A DNA stretch of 64,000 nt from Isoetes taiwanensis (Eukaryota; Streptophyta; Lycopodiopsida; Isoetales; Isoetaceae): the NCBI GenBank assembly GCA_021234155.1, contig JAJEKV010000004.1:3032819-3096818 (forward strand), in the 5' to 3' direction. The translations under genes were made by a program, and so were the position numbers. Positions within the stretch are counted from its first letter, which is position 1; the number at the start of each line of letters is the position of its first letter. This document shows, one piece after another, positions 57,667 to 64,000 of this stretch. The notes beneath the pieces were generated by a model, which saw nothing but the letters and a program-made list of their open reading frames with translations, made no database searches and had not been told where the DNA came from.

Positions 57667-59466
57667 TTTTTTTTGAGGGTAAGATTTTTATTTTTTTTAT
57701 TACTATATAAATGGTACAAGGCCCTTATTCACCCAATTAGTGAAGGACATAGTAGGATACACAACCAGCTCTCTCAACCTCTTCCTTTTTCATTAGTACT
57801 ATGGGGGCCACTGCTATTCCCAAAAGTACCATAGCAATGGCTGCAACCTCTTCCCAATGTCCAAGTACTATGGAAGATAATTCCTCAATTTTCTGCAATC
57901 AGCTACTTATGAAACCTCCATAATGCTCCACTAACCTCAAAAAAAAAAAAATTGGCCCTAAGATAATCAATTTAAAGCTTGCTTCTGTAGATTGCCACGG
58001 ACAACAATACTATGCAAAGGACTCCACTCTGCTACTACACCCAGAGCTAAAATTCCCATGAAGTCCTCCCTCCGAAAGTTGCAACTGTTCAAGTGATGAC
58101 TGATAGAAGAATACTACCTAGTTACCACCATAAACACCTATGTTGGAATTAAGAGCCAAGTGTAGTCCATCTGCATCTAACTCCAGTAGGCTTGTCCCCT
58201 ACTGGTGCCAAGCATACGTACAGTAGATGCCTCCCGTCTCCTAAAGACATATAGCCCTACACATACCATTGTTCACAGTGCCATCTGTACAAAAGCTTCT
58301 TCTAGCTGGGATAGAAGATCACGGGCCTAATTGAAACCCATCTTAAGAACACTACTTGCTTCATAATAAGCACATGAAAAGTGGACATATTTAGGTAACC
58401 CACTCAAGACCTAGCATAGACACCAGTTTCATAACTACATCTTCCATATAGATAGCAGTTCCCAGCAGACAAAGACTCATTAGTCACAAGATAAATAGAG
58501 CTTCGTGTGCACCCAAAGCCCTTCAGATCTTTAGCTAACATACCTTTGCAGAGAGGAAGGAAACTGGCTACATAGAGGTGCAAGGACGGACCTGATACTA
58601 TGCAAAACCTCATATGGATCAGATAAGATGCCCCCAAACTTGTACCACCTGATAGCATGATAGCACGAGTAACCGAGTTCCAAAACTTGTCTGAATATAC
58701 GTCTCACACTCGACCCATAGGCCTCTATATAGTCCCCATTGAGGAAGCACCACTAACATCACAATGGGTTCAGCAACAAGCACCCAAATCTGAATGACAT
58801 CCTGTCAACTTAATCATTTCATGAGCTTGCTCCAACCGCGTGAGGATGGAGCTCTCTACTCTGAATAAATCTTAAGCCCGTCAGTACAGATCTAAATACA
58901 TTACCAAGAGCCACATTGAGTGCGCTTTGGAGCGAAAATGAGATCCTTGTAACTATATGGCTAGCAAGAAAGTCCTATCTGGATATATTTGAAATCGATC
59001 TGCATAGAGAGCCAGAAATGCAAAACCTTGCAGTGAGTGCAAGGTCAGGCCACACTGATATGGCTTCCAGTAATCTGCTGCCGAATGTTGCAAGAATCCA
59101 AATATTCCAACTAAAACCTTATCTATCACCAAGAGACTGAAAGATGGGTGAGGAAAACTTACCAAGCTTAAACACGAATAGAATAGATTGAAAAGGAGGC
59201 AGGGTCTGCCAGAACCATGGATGTTTCTCATTCAGATGGTTTCCAAGGATTTAAAGCCCACCGAACTTACAAGCATGAAACTGACTCCACACACCACACT
59301 GAAGCTCTGTCTAAATTCGTGCAGCTCTGCTTAGAGCTCTGCCAGCATAGAAGAAAAGGAGACGATCCTCAAGAAACTGCTGCCGGCCATGGCCGGCAGC
59401 CCCTTAGCTGCTGGTCAACGCGCCCCCTTTTTGGCCGTTGGCGCACATCCTCTCATTTACTTCTTC
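57667..59466 (-). mobile_element. Poly(A)-tailed retroposon, 1.8 kb, non-coding
   Basis: Flanked by a 15-bp direct repeat TTCCTTTGTATTTTT (57652-57666 and 59467-59481), while block A has a single copy. The left edge is a T run, so the element lies on the minus strand with a poly(A) tail after ATAAAAATCTTACCCTC. These are signs of target-primed retroposition. No RT, endonuclease or known protein is visible; the longest frames (59231-58953 and 58658-58404) are unrecognised. It could be a retrocopy of a cellular transcript or a non-autonomous LINE derivative. Confidence 0.75.
59379..59400. repeat. 22-bp perfect palindrome
   Basis: GCTGCCGGCCA followed by its exact reverse complement, near the 5' end of the retroposon. 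Confidence 0.9.
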
Positions 59467-60304
59467 TTCCTTTGTATTTTTGTACAGTTTCTGCTATGGT
59501 TTTCATATGATTTGATGGGCGTATTGTGCGAGACCTACTAATCAATATATCTAGAGTGCATGTTGTATTCTCTTATTTGAACGGTATATTATATATGATT
59601 ACATAATAATTTTACATTGCATTATTTTTCCATCACAAATTAATTACCAAAATTTTTACATCCAAGCATTGATGTCCTCTATTTTAGGGTTTGTGGAGGA
59701 AAGAAACTTTTGGGAAAGGGGTTTTGGGGGTTTTTGAAGCCGTGTTCTTCAAGTCAAGGCTATGGCAGGCGCATCTCCAGATCTTCCAATTATTTCGTGG
59801 AAGTTCAATGGACAAATCTATTAATGTGTGAGAAATAACATGACGGGCAAAAGAAAAGGCACATGATGTAATTTCAGGTTTCTTGTTTGTACCATAGGAT
59901 GTAATTTCTACTGAAGAAAAAGAATTCGTTAGTGGGATTGACTGTGTGTAGGGTGAGCATTCTACATCTATTATTTGCCCTTTATCTCATTTTGTCTAAA
60001 ACGATCACCTGCTCTCGAGCTATTTTGTGAGCATAAATTTTTGTGCCAATATTTGTGGATATATAGTGCCAGAGAATTTATGTGATATAAACTTTAACTA
60101 AGATTCAGACTAACTCGTTGGTGTCTAGCCTCCAATAAAGTTGGTTTTTCCATCTAAACTAAATTGGATCCTTTGATTTGTATCTTATGCCAATGATGCA
60201 ATTAATAAGGGGCCACATGCTTGAAATGAATGCATACACATTCTATATGAGACTTTCTACTGTGGCTTGAATGTAACTAATTTTGATTTTTTCGACTTAT
60301 GTAG

Positions 60305-60460
60305 ATTCCATTTGGTTTTGAAGGCACATTTGAAGAAGAAGGCACAGTTCTGATGCTTGTTGGACTTTTCTTGTTCCCATTGCTTTGGTTTGTTCCCCCT
60401 TGCTTTGATGACAGTAGTGTTATCGTCTATGATCCAGAAAGTGGGAGGTACGCATTGTAG
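60305..60460 (+). CDS. Terminal exon of a small membrane protein (block B copy)
   Basis: After a TTATGTAG acceptor, 51 codons read IPFGFEGTFEEEGTVL, a single hydrophobic segment (LMLVGLFLFPLLWFVPP) and CFDDSSVIVYDPESGRYAL, then TAG at 60458-60460. An acidic stretch before and an Asp/Tyr-rich tail after the segment suggest a small single-pass or tail-anchored protein. The upstream exon is uncertain (ATG at about 59761, MAGASPDLPIISWKFNGQ, stops before its donor). I do not recognise the family. The block A copy has lost this ending. Confidence 0.45.
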   Translation: MPFGFEGTFEEEGTVLMLVGLFLFPLLWFVPPCFDDSSVIVYDPESGRYAL

Positions 60461-62588
60461 GTATACAGGACCTTTGGTCCTTTCTAGTCCATCATGGCTT
60501 TTATGCATTCATGGGAAAGGTTCTAGATAATGTGTTGTATCTATTACTTTTTGTTGAGAATTTGTCAGCTCTTCTCTATGAGAAATCTGATCATATCTTT
60601 TCTAGATTGACCTTTGCGACAAAGATATTTGTATTGTTTTTTGTCGCAATCTTGAATGTCTTTGGCATTGACATTTTGGGCTCAAAATAAGTATAACCTA
60701 CATTTGGTGATACCTTCATAGAATCGCCCTTCCCATAGCATCACTAACCCTTCCTCAACGGGCTCCGTTCCAAAGACCCTGCTTCAGATATTTGACACCG
60801 TCATGTAATTTCTGACGATTCTCAGTTGTTGGTTCGCAGGGAGCATCCTGACCGTCCAAAAAATACCTTCCGGCAGAATCACAATGGACTGATTCTTGCA
60901 GAAGGAATCACCAACCTAAGATCCCACCTGATCAAATCATAAATGTTTTATCCCTGTCGATGGATTCATCCAACAGAATATTCCACTATGTGGAATCTCC
61001 AAGGCACATTCCACTGAATGGAATAAGTCATTGGGTAATTTTGCTGGATGGAATCACCACCGTGTAATCCCCTCGGATGGAATCATGACTGTGTACTTCC
61101 ATTGGAAGGAATCACCCCACAACCTGGGAACCTAGACATAAACCTAACACCCACCAAGTCCTTGGCAGGCCATCTCGGTCATTCGCCTGACTAGGTAATC
61201 GAGACATTGCAAAGGGAGTGCACATTTGTAGTGCATAAATAACTTCAACGAATACTGTTAGCAGTTTTTTATTAGCATTTGCTTACGTATATGTGCAGAA
61301 GAAAATACGCAAGTAAAGGCTTAGTTGCATGAAATGTGTATAGAATATGCATATGTATAAAAATGTGTAGTTTTTCCCTATGTATATGTATAAAAATACG
61401 TAAAAAAGTTGAATATGGGCAGAGAATACAGATAAAAGCTTATTAATTTGTCTGTAGAAATATTTTATGGTATATATGTAGAGGAATGGATAGGAGTATG
61501 AAAAGGAATTTTCTGCTGGAGTAGTGGTAAATAAGGGGTTTTTGCCTGACCTCATCTTCGTAGATGGTATATCCAATATACATATGAATCCCCGGAGAGC
61601 CATTGGTGTCGGGGTTCTCACTAGTGGAATCAACACAGAAACATTCCACCCAAAGGAATATCCATTTTCATTATTGCCTTCCATGGAATCGCATCCATGC
61701 ATATTCTTTACGACAGGATCACCACGTCAAGGGATCGCAGCCTCGCAAGTCCGCCACATGGTATCATCTTGCCGAGTAGCACGATCCTAATTGATGGCTC
61801 CGCGTGCGCCCCCTGTTTAGCATGCTTTTCTTTTTAAATTTTCAATCCACGCATGGTTGAGAGATACAATTCTGACACCTGGTCATTAATACCATCCCAC
61901 GAAATCATCGTTGTTTCTTCATTCTGGCCTGGTTTGACGGCTTTGGAACTCTTCTAGGAGGGCAGCTGGGAGCTTTTTATGTCGATTTTGCAATGGATAT
62001 AGATGAAAGAAAGGAAGATCTAAGTGCCATGACTTGAATCATCCATCTTTTTGTTCCACAAACTTAGATTTCGTTCTTCTGGCAGCTGTAGGTAGGCGGC
62101 CAAACCTCCAAAAGGCTTGTCTGACCACAGTCGACTATTTTGGGCAATGAAAAAGCACCATGTTCCAATTCGTCAAGGGGAAGGAACCCAACTAGTATGG
62201 CTGTGCCATATTCCTACCTCATGAATTGATGCCTTCATCGTTGGGGAGCAAAAATATAGAGAGACAACATGCAATTTCTATATACCAACCAGCAAACATT
62301 CATATTTGACATATTCCATCTTTGTAGAAGAACTCAATTAGAGTTTAAGGCATTGCTAATTTAGTTTGCATTGTGCACCAAAGGTATTGGCGCAACTATG
62401 GACCCAAAGATAAATCTGGGAATGCACATGTTGTGGAAGATTGACCAGCACATCCAGGTACAAGAAGGAAACGGTTGAAAGCGGAGAGAGTATTCATAGG
62501 GGTTGCCAATCAAGGGGGATGCACTATGTTATGTGTATAAACGCTAAGGGGTTTTTTATTGCCTATTTTGTACTTATAATAAGAGGTT
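60440..62588. other. 2.15-kb stretch present in block B, absent from block A
   Basis: Lies between CCAGAA and TCTACC, which are adjacent in block A. There is no target duplication or terminal repeat. It starts with the natural-looking end of the small-protein exon and what may be its 3' UTR, so I favour a deletion in block A over an insertion here. No gene recognised; short minus ORFs at 61283-61702 are AT-rich. Confidence 0.6.
60860..61115. repeat. Degenerate GGAATCA-rich repeat
   Basis: GGAATCAC, TGGAATC and ATTCCA recur every 30-45 bp (for example 60900, 61008, 61050, 61080, 61110), forming small inverted ATTCCA...TGGAAT pairs. Confidence 0.5.
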
Positions 62589-64000
62589 TCTACCATTTAT
62601 CTTACTTGTCTAGTTGTATTGTGTATAGCAAGGCATTTTTATGCGTGTGATAAGGGGTTTCTGCTTGATCCTTGGAACGCAGATGCCATATCTATAATAT
62701 ATAGAGGTAGAGCTTTACGTTATGAACCTGGAAGGTGAGGTCTGTCACAGTAAATCACTTGCCCTTGAGAAAGGGTTGAGGTATAGGCTGGCTTTATGGC
62801 TCTCATCCGAGAAAAAGGAATCGACTCGTGTAATAGTTAACACTAGAGGTGTTATGTGAACATCCATCATGAGGGTTAATTTGAAGGAGCTTGTTGGATT
62901 GGATGGACTTTGGAGGGATGACATGCAGGGTTTCCCTTAAGAAAAATTCTTAAGCGGGTAACTTTAGAACGTTTGGCGAATTTCAATTTTGAAGGTTAGT
63001 TAATAGTGGCGAATATTTTTTTTTCTTATGTTTTGACATAGTGTTAATGGAAAAATGTTCTAAGGCATGGGGTTCTTTGATGTCTCATTATTGGTATTGG
63101 AAAAGGCAAATTTGTCATCTACAATGTATAACTCAACTTCAACAAGGCAACTTATGTGTCACACATAGCTAGACAAACATTTCCATCATGTTATTCATAT
63201 CACGCAACACCAAAAGAATGTATTAACTCAAAGATCTTGAACATTTGTCTCCATTCTAATTCACTTGAATTTTTAATGTATAATGTTTTAGAGTGTAAAC
63301 AAATTTTGAAAGTCAAATATCAAAAATATATCATGATGGGGATAGCAAATGCGCACCACAGAGGGGGCACACTTAAGAAACTAGCATTCACTATATCTGA
63401 AATCTGAACCATATCAATAATTCTGATAGAACCAATATACATTCATCATTGTATATATACAAATACTTTGGCTAAAATCCGGAGCCTCAAACTGTACAAT
63501 GCACAACCCATGGAGATCTGGCATGTGCTAAATCATCTGGAATCACTTGAGAGTGCTAAAACGAGCTAATTGAGCATACCAAAAAGAGATGTAAAATGGG
63601 TCCTAACCATATTTTGCCACTTGTTAATCTCGGTACCTTCCATTAAAAGAGAATTTTGAGATATGTATGGGCATGTATAGCCATCCGACTACAAAGCAAA
63701 AGAAACAGAAACTTAGTTTCCTTCATAATATCACTTGACTTGAAGATGAGGTATTGGAATTTTTGGTTTGCAATGTAAAATTGCATTTACTTGCTCGAGT
63801 TTCCAATGGCGGGGGTGATTTAAAGAATTCTCTTCCATAGATCAACGCTTCAAAATATCGTAGAGGAAAGTTAATGCAAGCGACAAAATAACAACTAATA
63901 ACAAATGATTATCATAAGGGCTTAAGACGTACATGGCTTTGCAGCTAATGATAGAAACATTAATTGATACCTCATATGGAATACTATAGGACAAAAGCTC

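Larger units (their letters stand above)
57088..64000. repeat. Block B of the segmental duplication, right part
   Basis: Follows 29117 to about 32243 of block A in order and orientation to the window end. The matching segments are 57088-57666, 59467-60439 and 62589-64000. Small differences include two short deletions and a single copy of the 60-bp unit that is doubled in block A. Confidence 0.92.

Noticed and set aside
61283-61702. 139-residue Tyr/Phe-rich ORF
   Set aside because: AT-rich low-complexity translation with no domain and no splice or promoter context.

Overview
The window looks like nuclear DNA of a land plant. It has spliced genes with GT-AG introns, Ty1/copia elements primed by initiator-Met tRNA, a Helitron, LINEs, a hAT-type MITE, MULE-derived sequence and long microsatellites. 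The LINE and DUF7869 flavours make me think of a fern or another seed-free plant, but that is a weak inference. There are no bacterial-style operons and no CRISPR array. Almost everything coding is transposon-derived or broken. The clearest ordinary gene is a three-exon DUF7796-type gene at 27.3-28.6 kb.

Layout. 0-2 kb: a broken transposase-like DUF7869 gene. 4.3-6 kb: a T-rich tandem duplication and the first copy of an unclassified dispersed repeat, here called family A. 6-10.6 kb: a minus-strand LINE and a second truncated copy, both ending in (GA)n/(CT)n tracts; one carries a hAT MITE. 10.6-13.4 kb: a transposase-like remnant, then three related, decaying coiled-coil genes, each with a TATA motif about 90 bp before its ATG. 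15-24.8 kb: two family-A copies head to tail. The second is split by a 6.3-kb Helitron (16283-22578) that carries a kinase gene fragment, and it also holds F-box-like and LRR fragments of its own. 27.3-33 kb: the DUF7796 gene and block A, which is duplicated later. 33-43.3 kb: two copia elements sharing a middle LTR; the 5' LTR is split by two family-A copies. 43.6-44.7 kb: a MULE/SWIM-type fragment that keeps introns. 46-49 kb: a plus-strand LINE. 49-64 kb: block B, a second copy of the DUF7796 3' end and downstream DNA. Block B is interrupted by a 7.1-kb nest (LTR palindrome, GC-rich LINE, copia RNase H fragment, tRNA-Val-like gene), by a poly(A)-tailed 1.8-kb retroposon, and by a 2.1-kb stretch absent from block A.

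How it fits together. This is a layered transposon landscape whose order of events can be read directly, because several insertions have an uninterrupted paralogue in the same window. These are the Helitron in family A, the hAT element in the LINE 3' end, the 7.1-kb nest and 1.8-kb retroposon in block B, and the family-A pair in the copia LTR. I found no complete new enzymatic system. The least explained items are family A (fold-back head, carries gene fragments), the three coiled-coil paralogues, and the microsatellite-tailed LINE clade that occurs in both an AT-rich and a GC-rich form.
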